Below, piece after piece: positions 1 through 8,354 of a stretch of DNA of 64,000 nt. Positions within the stretch are counted from its first letter, which is position 1. Every line of letters begins with the position of its first letter. A model generated the notes under the pieces. The model searched no databases and had not been told where the DNA came from. It saw only the letters and a program-made list of their open reading frames with translations. The stretch is from Anaerolineae bacterium (lineage in GTDB: Bacteria > Chloroflexota > Anaerolineae > Aggregatilineales > Phototrophicaceae). A program made the translations under genes and the position numbers. The stretch spans positions 124,001-188,000 of the forward strand of contig JAJDWK010000094.1 of NCBI GenBank assembly GCA_022825675.1, in the 5' to 3' direction.

Positions 1-13
1 GACGCCGCTGATG

Positions 14-19
14 TATACT
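14..19 (+). promoter_or_regulatory. putative -10 element TATACT of the first gene
   Basis: TATACT lies just before the SGNH hydrolase gene and matches the TATACT/TACACT motif seen upstream of many genes in this window. The -35 would lie outside or at the window edge. Inferred only by motif recurrence. Confidence 0.4.
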
Positions 20-86
20 CACGGCGATGCCGCTGCCGCTCGTTATCAGCGTTTATCAGCGAAGTTGGCGGCGACTGGGGAAACTG

Positions 87-1352
87 ATGTCCCGCAATGC
101 CATCACAAATGCCATTCTCGTCATCAGCGCCATCCTGGTCTCGCTGATAGCATTGGAGGCGGCGCTGCGCCTGCTCGGCAGCGCTGATGCCGCAGGGCGT
201 TTCACTTTGCTGAACTATCACTTGGAGCCGGCTGAGCTGCCGATACACGAGCTGCGCGGGCATATCGACGGCTATATCGCCAACAAAGACCGGGCGGTTG
301 TGATATATGACAAAAACACGGGCTGGGCATTCCGTCCCGATTCACTGCGGCAGGCGGGCAGCTTCACGCTTAACAGCGCCGGTTTCCGCTCGCAGCGGGA
401 CTATGCCCAAAACCCGCCCGCCGATACCCTGCGCATCGCGCTCTTCGGCGATTCTTTCACCGCCGGCGATGATGTCAGCGACGAAGAAGTTTGGGGCTAT
501 TTGCTGGAGCGCAACTTACATGCCGCTGGCATCCGCGCCGAGGTGCTCAATTTCGGCGTTGGCGCCTATGGCATGGGGCAGGCATATCTGCGCTGGCAGC
601 ACCTGGGCAAAAGCTTCGCGCCCGATATCGTACTATTTGGCTTGCAGCCCGAGAATCTCAAGCGGAATGTGAATGTATTCCGTCAACTGCTGCATCGCAG
701 CGGTCCGCCATTTTCCAAACCGCGCTTCGCCTTGATAGACGATGAACTTCACTTGTTAAATGCGCCGACTATACCGCCCGAGCAGCTGCTGGATGTTTTC
801 GAGAATTTCGGCGAGCACCCGCTGGCACCCTATGAATACTATTATCAGAGCCGCTTTAGCGCGGCGCGCTGGTGGTCAGGCAGCCGCTTGCTGAGCCTCG
901 TCTTTGAAGCGCTGCGCGCGCATGATGAAGACCCCGGCGTCTACGCGGCGGGCAGCGAAGGCGGCGAGCTGGGCAAAGCGATAGTTGATGCTTTTGCGCA
1001 GGATGTTTTGGCAGCTGGTTCCGAGTTTGTTGTGTTGCATCTACCGCTGCAGCCTCATCTGACACGCTATTTCAGCGATCTGCCGCGCCCGCGCCCAATA
1101 TATGATTTCCTGCTCAAACACAGCCGCGCCGCCTATCACTACATCCCCTTTGAAGAATATCTTGATCCCAGCTATCTTGATGACGCCAATTGGAGCGCGA
1201 CCAAGCATTATGGACCGCCGCTGCATAGTGCGCTGGCGGATGTCGTCGCGGAGGAACTTGCCGCTTGCGTCAACAGTGGCGACTGCCGCTTGAAACGCTT
1301 CGCGGACCCCGCCGCCTTCATAAGCGCCGATGCCGCGCTCCCAGCGGGCTAG
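87..1352 (+). CDS. SGNH/GDSL-family hydrolase with N-terminal membrane anchor
   Basis: Membrane-anchored SGNH hydrolase, probably an esterase or acetyl-transfer enzyme acting on a surface glycan or lipid; the substrate cannot be read from sequence. From the ATG at 87 the protein begins with a hydrophobic helix (AILVISAILVSLIALEAAL) and then an extracytoplasmic domain. The block I nucleophile motif is GDSFTAG, followed by a block-II-like GVGAYGMGQ, and a C-terminal NWSATKHYG segment could supply the catalytic His. The ORF can also start at ATG 27, seven bases after a TATACT, which would make it leaderless; ATG 87 has a weak GGGG ribosome site and gives the usual short N-terminus. It stands alone upstream of the one-carbon genes. 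Family is well supported, the start is uncertain. Confidence 0.75.
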   Translation: MSRNAITNAILVISAILVSLIALEAALRLLGSADAAGRFTLLNYHLEPAELPIHELRGHIDGYIANKDRAVVIYDKNTGWAFRPDSLRQAGSFTLNSAGFRSQRDYAQNPPADTLRIALFGDSFTAGDDVSDEEVWGYLLERNLHAAGIRAEVLNFGVGAYGMGQAYLRWQHLGKSFAPDIVLFGLQPENLKRNVNVFRQLLHRSGPPFSKPRFALIDDELHLLNAPTIPPEQLLDVFENFGEHPLAPYEYYYQSRFSAARWWSGSRLLSLVFEALRAHDEDPGVYAAGSEGGELGKAIVDAFAQDVLAAGSEFVVLHLPLQPHLTRYFSDLPRPRPIYDFLLKHSRAAYHYIPFEEYLDPSYLDDANWSATKHYGPPLHSALADVVAEELAACVNSGDCRLKRFADPAAFISADAALPAG

Positions 1353-1406
1353 CGCCAATGCCCGCGGCAGCGGTATATGCGCATAGCCGCGCATAGCCTG
1401 CCGTGA

Positions 1407-1438
1407 TAGAATCGCGGCGATGCCGAAGAAATAAGGAG
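1407..1438 (+). promoter_or_regulatory. extended -10 (TGATAGAAT) and ribosome site before glyA-gcvT
   Basis: TAGAAT at 1407-1412 is preceded by TG one base upstream, an extended -10 form. AAGGAG at 1433-1438 is a good Shine-Dalgarno but sits about 12 bases before the ATG at 1451, longer than usual. No glycine riboswitch consensus is visible here, unlike the gcvH operon. Confidence 0.4.
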
Positions 1439-1450
1439 TCGCCCCCAGAA

Positions 1451-4400
1451 ATGACTGACAAAGACTTTCTCTTCCGCGGCGGTGTTGAGGAGTTGGACCC
1501 GGCAGTCGCCGAGCTTATCCGCCACGAGACGGCGCGCCAGCAAGAAAAGCTGATACTAATCCCGTCAGAAAGTACTGTGCCCCATGCGGTGCGTTCGGCG
1601 CTTGGCTCGGCATTTCACAATCTGTATGCCGAGGGCTATCCGCTGGAGAGCACGCGCCGCCTGCGCCAAAGCGAGCTTCTCGATTATGCGGCGCGGCTGA
1701 GCGAATATCGGCGCAATGCCGACCAGCGCTATTACAAAGGCACAGAATATGTCAACATTTTGGAGTCGCTGGCGCGGCGGCGGGCGGCGGAAGTCTTCGC
1801 CGCGAATGGCATTGCGGCGGCGGACCTCTTTGTGAATGTGCAGCCGCTTTCTGGCGCGCCGGCAAATAATGCCGTGTACAGCGCCCTGCTGGAGCATGGC
1901 GATACGGTCATGGGCATGGACCTGATTATGGGCGGGCATTTGACGCATGGCAGCCCGGTCAATCGCAGCGGCATCAATTATAAAATCGTCAGCTACACGG
2001 TGGATGCGGAAAGCGAGCGCCTCGACTATGAGCAGATGATGGCGCTGGCGCTGGAGCACAAACCCAAGCTCATCATCGGCGGTTTTTCCAGCTATCCCTT
2101 CGCGGCGGACTGGGCGAAGTATCGCAAGATTGCCGATGCTGTCGGCGCGTATTTGCTGGCTGATGTCGCCCATGTGGCGGGTTTGATCGCCGCTGGCGTC
2201 TATCCCAACCCCGTCGGCATTGCCGATGTCGTCAGCTTCACCACGCACAAGACTTTGAATGGTCCGCGCGGCGCGGTGCTCATCACCCACCGCAAAGAGC
2301 TCGCGCGAAAGCTGGACCGCGCAGTTTTCCCCGGCGAACAGGGCGGTCCCCACATCAACGCGATGGCGGGGCTGGCAATCGCGCTTAAGCTGGCGACAAG
2401 CGAGCAATTCCACGAATTACATCGTCGCAGCCTCGTGAATACGCGCCGTCTGGCGGATAGGCTGGCGAGCCACGGCTTCCGCCTGCCTCACGGCGGCAGC
2501 GACACGCACCTCTTCCTGCTGGACTGCAAGTCGGTGCAGGGCGCTGATGGCAGCGCGCTCAGCGGTGATATGGCGGCGCGCATCCTCGACCTGGCGGGCA
2601 TTGTCGTCAACCGCCAGACTATCCCCGGTGACCGCTCGGCGCTGCGTCCCAGCGGCATCCGCCTGGGCGCGACTTGGCTGACACAGCGCGGCATCACGGA
2701 AGCCGATATCGACGAACTCGGCGACATCATCGCCGAGCTGCTGCGGGCTTGCCAGCCTTTCAGCTTGACCGGGCGCATCCGTCCGCTGCCGCGCGCCAAG
2801 ATTGACTTCGATATTTTGCGCAGCGCCCGTCAACGCGCGCGCCAGCTTAGCCGCAGGTTGGGCTGTGATACCGCCGCGCCTGCCGACGGCTATCCACATT
2901 TTTACGGCGCGGAAACGACCGACGAGGAAAGCTGCCTCGAAGTCAAAGTCAGCGGCGCGGCGGCGGGCGACTTCCTGCATGTCGTGACCACCAGCGATAT
3001 CGCGGCGCTGGCGGATGGCGAGCGCCAGCCGACCCGCTTGCTGGAGCGTGACGGCGCAGAAATGGCGAGCGGCACTGTCCAGCGGATTTCAATGGAGGCC
3101 TATCGCTTGATTCTTGCCGGGCGCGCGCAACGCGCAGTCGCCTGGCTGCGGGATTTGAGCGATGGCTTTGTACGCTTTGATGACAATGACATTCATGCCA
3201 AAGCGCCAGGACCAGTCGCGGTGACGGTGCTGGGCGCGGCGGAGCCGCCAATGTTGGCGGGCAGCGCCGGCTACGATCAGAAAGCATACGGCATCGGCAT
3301 GCACACGCCGCGGGCGCTGCCGCCATCGGCAGTGGATTTGCCCCGTTTCACCGCCGAAATCGCGGCGGTTGATATGCTGCGGGAGACGCCGCTGGGCAGC
3401 TTGCACCGCGAGCTGGGGGCGAAGCTGGCGCCATTCGCCGGCTACGAGATGCCGCTGTGGTACGCCTCGGTCAGCGCGGAACATGCCGCCGCGCGCGGGG
3501 ATGCCGGCATCTTCGATGTCGCGCACATGGGTGTCTTTGAAGTTGCCGGCGCGGGAGCGGCGCAATTCCTTGACATAGTCAGCAGCAACGATGTCAAGCG
3601 CCTGCGCATCGGCAGCTCCCACTACAGCTTTCTGCTGGATGTTGATGGCATGCCATTTGACGATCTATTGATTTACCGTTTGGCGGCGGAAAGTTTTCTG
3701 CTGGTTGTCAACGCCGCCAACAACGATGTGAACTGGGCATGGCTGAATGCCGTGAAAAACGGCGAAGTTATGATTGACGCGGCGCAGCCCAGCCGCCGCA
3801 TCGAAGGCGCGAACCGCTTCCGCCTGCGTGACTTGCGGGCAGCGCAATCAGGCGCGGAGCAGCGCGTCGATATCGCCTTGCAGGGACCAAAAAGCCGTGA
3901 GTATCTGCTGGCGCTGGGCGGCAGCGATGCCGATTTGGAGGCGCTGCGGCGGCTGCGCTGGGCGGGCGTGACGCGCCTGACGCTGGGCGGCTTCGACTTG
4001 ATTGTCTCCCGCACGGGTTACACTGGCGAGCGCGTCGCGTATGAGCTATTTGCGCATCCCGAGCGGGCGGCGGCGCTCTTCCGCGCGTTGGTGGATTTGG
4101 GCGCGACGCCTTGTGGCTTGGCGGCGCGCGACAGCCTGCGCACCGAAGCTGGCTTGCCGCTCTATGGTTTTGAGCTGGCGGGCGAGCTGGGCTTGAACCC
4201 GGCGGATGCCGGTTTCGGCGCTTATGTCAAGCTCTACAAGCCCTTTTTCATCGGCAAAGCGGCGTTCATCGCGCATGAAGCGCAGCGCAAACGCCAAATC
4301 AGCCGCTTCCGCCTGGACAATCGCGGCGCCCGTCCCGCGCATTATGGCGACCCGATTGTCAACTCCCGCGGGCGCGTGGTCGGCATCGTCACCAGCTGCA

Positions 4401-4594
4401 ACATCGATAGCGGGGGCGGGCAGACCGGGCAAGCGCTTCTGGACCGCGGCTGGCGCAAGCCGGGCACGGCGCTGGCAGTATTCGCCAGCGCCGCCCGCGC
4501 CAAGCCAATCGCCCCCGCCAAGTTGCGCCTGGGGGGGCGCGCCAAGCTGCCGGAGCCGCTGACGATTATTTCACGCTTCCCGCGGCGCAAGTGA
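1451..4594 (+). CDS. GlyA-GcvT fusion: serine hydroxymethyltransferase-like plus aminomethyltransferase (T-protein)
   Basis: A 1047-residue fusion of two folate enzymes. Residues ~1-465 are a PLP-dependent serine hydroxymethyltransferase domain. It has the PLP-lysine motif TTHKTLNGPRG (Lys near residue 267), the start-region LIPSEST and the late SGIRLGATWLTQRG block. Residues ~645-1020 are a glycine-cleavage T-protein, with FAGYEMPLWY, FDVAHMG, LLVVNAANND and SRTGYTGE. The intervening ~180 residues are not a plain linker: FLHVVTTSDIAAL...LLERDG...YRLILAG reads like a degenerate copy of the T-protein folate domain. Both active domains use 5,10-methylene-THF, so the fusion would join glycine cleavage to serine synthesis. 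GcvH/PA/PB lie nearby on the other strand. Start chosen at ATG 1451, where similarity begins; the upstream GTG at 1403 is unlikely. A single uninterrupted frame argues against an artefact. Confidence 0.9.
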   Translation: MTDKDFLFRGGVEELDPAVAELIRHETARQQEKLILIPSESTVPHAVRSALGSAFHNLYAEGYPLESTRRLRQSELLDYAARLSEYRRNADQRYYKGTEYVNILESLARRRAAEVFAANGIAAADLFVNVQPLSGAPANNAVYSALLEHGDTVMGMDLIMGGHLTHGSPVNRSGINYKIVSYTVDAESERLDYEQMMALALEHKPKLIIGGFSSYPFAADWAKYRKIADAVGAYLLADVAHVAGLIAAGVYPNPVGIADVVSFTTHKTLNGPRGAVLITHRKELARKLDRAVFPGEQGGPHINAMAGLAIALKLATSEQFHELHRRSLVNTRRLADRLASHGFRLPHGGSDTHLFLLDCKSVQGADGSALSGDMAARILDLAGIVVNRQTIPGDRSALRPSGIRLGATWLTQRGITEADIDELGDIIAELLRACQPFSLTGRIRPLPRAKIDFDILRSARQRARQLSRRLGCDTAAPADGYPHFYGAETTDEESCLEVKVSGAAAGDFLHVVTTSDIAALADGERQPTRLLERDGAEMASGTVQRISMEAYRLILAGRAQRAVAWLRDLSDGFVRFDDNDIHAKAPGPVAVTVLGAAEPPMLAGSAGYDQKAYGIGMHTPRALPPSAVDLPRFTAEIAAVDMLRETPLGSLHRELGAKLAPFAGYEMPLWYASVSAEHAAARGDAGIFDVAHMGVFEVAGAGAAQFLDIVSSNDVKRLRIGSSHYSFLLDVDGMPFDDLLIYRLAAESFLLVVNAANNDVNWAWLNAVKNGEVMIDAAQPSRRIEGANRFRLRDLRAAQSGAEQRVDIALQGPKSREYLLALGGSDADLEALRRLRWAGVTRLTLGGFDLIVSRTGYTGERVAYELFAHPERAAALFRALVDLGATPCGLAARDSLRTEAGLPLYGFELAGELGLNPADAGFGAYVKLYKPFFIGKAAFIAHEAQRKRQISRFRLDNRGARPAHYGDPIVNSRGRVVGIVTSCNIDSGGGQTGQALLDRGWRKPGTALAVFASAARAKPIAPAKLRLGGRAKLPEPLTIISRFPRRK

Positions 4595-4601
4595 GCGCAG
4601 C

Positions 4602-5702
4602 CTAACGCGAAGCCCGCCCCTTTTCGTTGCGTCCGAGGATTTCGGTGATGCGGTCGTGCTGCGCGAAGAGCACGATGGTATCACCGCCGCTGACCAGTAC
4701 CTGCCCGTCGGGATGCACATCGGGCAAGCTGCCATCCTGGCGATGCAGCAAGACGATATCGACCCCTTCAGTCTCCTGGATGCCATCGACCGTTGCGCCA
4801 TCCATGAAAGAGCCGGCGCGCACCACCAAACGGATCATGCTGTATTCCATGCCGGCGATATGCAGGTTCTGCGTGATTTCTGCTCCGACAGCCGCCCCGG
4901 CAAAAGCGGGCGCCGACAAATCGGAAGCGCTGAGAACCTCGACATTAAAGAAAGTCTCGATTTGCTGCGCCAGGCGGTCATCCCACATGCGCGTTACGAT
5001 GCGCACCGCCGGGTTCATATCGCGAATGCGCATGGTCGCTTCCAGGTTGATGTAATCGTCCGATGTGCAGACGATTACGGCGGAAGCGTGCTCCAGCTGC
5101 GCCTGCTCCAGCACATGTTCGTTGCGGGCGTCGCCAGCGATGAGGGGCACATCCAGGCTGTGCAGTCGTTCATGCGCATCGCTATCGATGTCGATGTCGA
5201 CAGCGACCGCTTCAAAGCCCATCTGCGCCAGGACGCGGGTGATGCGCATGCCGGTATGCCCGATGCCTACCACGATAATATGCCGCCGAAATGTTGATGC
5301 CACCGCCACCTCCCAGGCGCTGCGCCTTTGCTCACGATCGATGAATAGCCTCACGAAGTCCGCCGCGCCCCTGCCCAGCACATACACCGCCACCAGCGGC
5401 ATGACATACCAAAACACAATCAAATAAGGCTCGTCGGGCGCCTCTATCGCCGATTCCAACACCATCATCGCCAGCATGTAATAGGGCATGTCGATGAGCT
5501 TCAGCGCTGTGTTGTCGGACAGGGTGTTGTTCAGCTGCATATAGATGACGCCGCCCAGCAGAACCGCCAGGAAAAAGACCAGCAGCGGTTTGCGGAATTC
5601 ATGCAGGAGCGCGCGTGTATCATGCAGCCCGACGCGCAGCACGCGCAGATGGCGTCCGCGTTTTTTGGGCGGGACAACTTCAACATGTTGATTGACCGGC
5701 AC
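4602..5702 (-). CDS. RCK (TrkA-N/TrkA-C) domain two-TM membrane protein without K+ filter
   Basis: Architecture of a two-helix potassium-channel-like protein. Two N-terminal membrane helices (KPLLVFFLAVLLGGVIY and LIVFWYVMPLVAVYVLG) are followed by a TrkA-N Rossmann domain with GIGHTG and the acidic loop DIDID, then a TrkA-C-like domain near the C-terminus. The loop between the helices contains LIDMPYYMLAMMVLESAIEA where a channel would carry TVGYG, so the selectivity filter is absent. It may be a regulatory or non-K+ relative rather than a conventional channel. The start is GTG with GGAG six bases upstream. A TATAAT lies at 5738-5743 on this strand. It converges tail to tail with the GlyA-GcvT gene, only seven bases apart. 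Confidence 0.8.
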   Translation of the reverse strand: MPVNQHVEVVPPKKRGRHLRVLRVGLHDTRALLHEFRKPLLVFFLAVLLGGVIYMQLNNTLSDNTALKLIDMPYYMLAMMVLESAIEAPDEPYLIVFWYVMPLVAVYVLGRGAADFVRLFIDREQRRSAWEVAVASTFRRHIIVVGIGHTGMRITRVLAQMGFEAVAVDIDIDSDAHERLHSLDVPLIAGDARNEHVLEQAQLEHASAVIVCTSDDYINLEATMRIRDMNPAVRIVTRMWDDRLAQQIETFFNVEVLSASDLSAPAFAGAAVGAEITQNLHIAGMEYSMIRLVVRAGSFMDGATVDGIQETEGVDIVLLHRQDGSLPDVHPDGQVLVSGGDTIVLFAQHDRITEILGRNEKGRASR

Positions 5703-5737
5703 AAATGTCTCCCCTGACAGCGACAGCGCAGCAGCAA

Positions 5738-5743
5738 TTATAA
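5738..5743 (-). promoter_or_regulatory. -10 TATAAT of the RCK membrane protein gene
   Basis: Perfect TATAAT on the minus strand about 36 bases before the GTG start. No convincing -35 is visible; the upstream DNA is AT-rich. Confidence 0.4.
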
Positions 5744-5790
5744 TGGTTATTGCTTTACTATTAAAAGGGAGTCAGCGGCGGCAAATTACC

Positions 5791-6714
5791 TCAGACGATG
5801 CCATTTTGCAGCAGATAAATCAGCAGCGTCAGCGTTAGCGGGCTCAACAAAGTTGTGGTCATGATGAGGTTGAGCGCGAGGTCTCTGTCGGTATCAAATT
5901 CATAAGCGAGAATTATCGTCAGCACCGCGGTTGGCATGCCCGCCTGCAAGATGAAGGCGGAGCGAGCGGCACCCTCCAAAGCGAAGAGCGCCGCAAAGCC
6001 AATCGCGACCGCCGGCGCCAGCAGCAGCCGAATCGCCGTCCCCGGGAAGAGCAGCCGCCAGCGATCGGGCTTGCGAAAGCCGCCGAGCTGCAAGCCCAGC
6101 AGGATGAGCATCATGGGGATAGAGGCGTCCGCCAGCAGGCGGGAGGCGCGCCCGAGCGCTGGCGGCAGCTCGTGGATGCCAGCGGCTTTTAAGGCAAAGG
6201 ACAGCGCCAGGGCATAAACCACCGGCGTGCGCAGCACATTTTGCAGCGACTGCAGCACCGAGGCTCTGCCGCTTGACGAGACATAAGGTCCCAGCGTCCA
6301 GGCGGCGGTCGAGCCAGCGATGTAGATGATGACCGCGTAGCCCAGCGCCTCGCCGCCAAAGGCGAAACTCACAATCGAAATGCCGAAGTTCGCGCCGTTA
6401 AAGACAAATGTAGAAACCAGCGCGGCAGCGAATTCTTTGGCATTCATCTTCTGCCGGCGCAGCAAAAAGAAAGACAGCGCGCCCACCGCGGCGAGCAGCG
6501 CCAGCGTGCCCAAATAGAGCCGGGCGAAATCCGCGCCGCTGATATCGCGGGTGAAGAGCGCGTCAAATGCCAGCGCCGGCGAAAAAACCACAAACATCAT
6601 GCGGGATATCGCGGCGGGCTCGATGCGGTAGCGGCGGCGCAGGATGACGCCGACAGCGGCGATCGCCAGCACGGGAATCATGTTGTCGACGAAGATGGTC
6701 AGCAGTTCGAGCAC
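5791..6714 (-). CDS. AEC (auxin efflux carrier) family transporter
   Basis: A 307-residue integral membrane protein of the AEC/MleP family (PF03547), which exports or imports small organic acids, amino acids or auxin-like molecules. About ten hydrophobic helices run the whole length, from MIPVLAIAAVGVILRRRY to LTLTLLIYLL. The family-typical helix break ILQAGMPTAVLTIILA is present near residue 255, and FNGANFGI near residue 105 fits the conserved Asn-Gly pattern of the first half. Substrate is unknown. It follows the gcv operon on the same strand after a ~95-base gap holding a GC-rich hairpin, so it is probably a separate unit, although read-through is possible. Confidence 0.85.
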   Translation of the reverse strand: MLELLTIFVDNMIPVLAIAAVGVILRRRYRIEPAAISRMMFVVFSPALAFDALFTRDISGADFARLYLGTLALLAAVGALSFFLLRRQKMNAKEFAAALVSTFVFNGANFGISIVSFAFGGEALGYAVIIYIAGSTAAWTLGPYVSSSGRASVLQSLQNVLRTPVVYALALSFALKAAGIHELPPALGRASRLLADASIPMMLILLGLQLGGFRKPDRWRLLFPGTAIRLLLAPAVAIGFAALFALEGAARSAFILQAGMPTAVLTIILAYEFDTDRDLALNLIMTTTLLSPLTLTLLIYLLQNGIV

Positions 6715-6772
6715 GGGAAAGTCAGCGGCAACTCAAACGATTGCGGGTGATTTAAGCGCCGATGATACTCTG

Positions 6773-6803
6773 GCGGGCGGTAAAGGTACAGGGTGCCGCC
6801 CGC
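6773..6803 (-). terminator. GC-rich hairpin after gcvPB
   Basis: Perfect 8-bp stem gcgggcgg/ccgcccgc with a 15-base loop just downstream of the gcvPB stop. It lacks a following T-tract, so termination efficiency is uncertain; it may be only a 3' stabilising structure. Confidence 0.4.
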
Positions 6804-6810
6804 TGGCAGC

Positions 6811-8298
6811 TTATCGCGGCAATGCCGGCGCGCAGCAGAGCACCAGCTCCTTCGCCGCTTTCACCTCGTCCAGGCGGCGCACGGGCGCGGTATGCGGCGC
6901 GTTGAGCAGCGTCTCCGGCTCGCGCAGCGCTTCCGCCGCAATCGCTTCCATGGCGGCGACGAAAGCGTCCAAATCTTCCTTGACCTCGGTTTCGGTCGGT
7001 TCAATCAGCAGCGCCTCGGGCACAATGAGCGGGAAATAGTTCGTCGGCGGGTGGAAGCCATAATCCATCAACCGCTTGGAAATATCAAGCGCGTGCACCG
7101 CGTCCGCGCCCTCGATATGCCCCTCCAGCACAAATTCATGCCCGCAATAGCGCGGATACGGCAGATGGTAGGTCGCCATCAGCCGCGCCCGCAGGTAATT
7201 GGCATTGAGCACGGCATAACGGGTAACATCGCGGATGCCGCTGTCGCCGTAGACGCGGATGTAGGCATAAGCGCGCAGGTGCATGCCGAAGTTGCCGTGA
7301 AAAGCTTTCAGCCGCCCGATGCTCTTCTCGGGCATGACAAAGCCGTAGAGCGGCGGCTCTTCCCCCTCTTCTTCCTCAACAATCTCAACGATGGGACCGG
7401 GCAGATACGGTGCCAGCCTGGCGTTGACGCCGACAGCGCCGCTGCCAGGTCCGCCGCCGCCATGAGGCGTGGAGAAGGTCTTGTGCAGGTTGTAGTGCAT
7501 AACATCAAAGCCGAGCGCGCCCGGTTTGACCACGCCCATCAAGGCGTTCATGTTGGCGCCATCCATGTACATCAAGCCGCCGGCGGCGTGCACCGCGTCA
7601 ATGACCTCGAGGATAGTGGATTCAAATAAGCCGAGCGTGCTGGGCACGGTAATCATCATGCCGGCGATGCGCTCGCGCAGGTCGCCCTCGCAGGCGGCGC
7701 GCAGCGCCTGCAAATCGACATTGCCCTGGCTGTCGGCGGGCAATTCATGCGCGTTTAAGCCCGCCATGGTGACGGTGGCGGGGTTGGTGCCGTGCGCGCT
7801 GTCCGGCACCAGGATGACATCACGCTGAGCATCGCCGCGGTCGAGGTGATACTGGCGGATCATCAAGATGCCGGCGAATTCGCCCTGGGCACCAGCCGCC
7901 GGGCTGAGGCTGACCGCCTTGAAGCCGCTAATTTCGCCCAGCCAGGTCTGCAATTCCCGCATCAAGTAGAGCGCGCCCTGGCAGCCGTCTTCATCGGTCA
8001 GCGGGTGCAGCTGGGCGAAGCCGGGCAGCCGCGCCGCGTCTTCGTTGATTTTCGGGTTGTATTTCATCGTGCAGGAGCCCAGCGGGTACAAACCCTGGTC
8101 GATGGAATAGTTGAGTTTGCTCAGCTTTACAAAATGGCGTACCACCTGCACTTCGCCGACTTCTGGCAGCGGCAGCGATTCTCGCAGCAGTTCCGCCGGC
8201 AGGGACGCGGCGGGCACATCGCATTCGGGCAGGTTGACGCCGATGCGCCCCGGGCTGCCGAGGTCGTAAATCAGCGGCTGCAGTTCTTCTGTCGCCAT
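6811..8298 (-). CDS. gcvPB: glycine dehydrogenase (decarboxylating) subunit 2
   Basis: PLP-carrying half of the split P-protein of the glycine cleavage system, which decarboxylates glycine and loads the aminomethyl group on GcvH lipoate. The PLP-lysine region reads NLHKTFSTPHGGGGPG. Other family blocks are YPLGSCTMKYNPK, SPAAGAQGE and DSAHGTNPATV. Length (495 aa) is normal for the subunit. I choose the ATG at 8298 because AAAGGAG stands ten bases upstream; the longer ORF (ATG 8328) has only a poor site and adds a non-conserved ten-residue extension. It is the last gene of the gcvH-gcvPA-gcvPB operon and follows gcvPA by 56 bases. It should be under the glycine riboswitch at 10209-10305. Confidence 0.95.
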   Translation of the reverse strand: MATEELQPLIYDLGSPGRIGVNLPECDVPAASLPAELLRESLPLPEVGEVQVVRHFVKLSKLNYSIDQGLYPLGSCTMKYNPKINEDAARLPGFAQLHPLTDEDGCQGALYLMRELQTWLGEISGFKAVSLSPAAGAQGEFAGILMIRQYHLDRGDAQRDVILVPDSAHGTNPATVTMAGLNAHELPADSQGNVDLQALRAACEGDLRERIAGMMITVPSTLGLFESTILEVIDAVHAAGGLMYMDGANMNALMGVVKPGALGFDVMHYNLHKTFSTPHGGGGPGSGAVGVNARLAPYLPGPIVEIVEEEEGEEPPLYGFVMPEKSIGRLKAFHGNFGMHLRAYAYIRVYGDSGIRDVTRYAVLNANYLRARLMATYHLPYPRYCGHEFVLEGHIEGADAVHALDISKRLMDYGFHPPTNYFPLIVPEALLIEPTETEVKEDLDAFVAAMEAIAAEALREPETLLNAPHTAPVRRLDEVKAAKELVLCCAPALPR

Positions 8299-8354
8299 CG
8301 GCGCTGTTCTCCTTTGCTCGCTCTCCATCCCATTTTAAGCGGATGAAGATGTCA

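Noticed and set aside
1565-2413. 282-aa minus-strand ORF inside glyA
   Set aside because: Shadow frame of the GlyA domain: low-complexity Arg/Ala composition, no recognisable domain. The same applies to the many other antisense ORFs in the track (e.g. 60309-62441, 51032-52888, 46257-47513).
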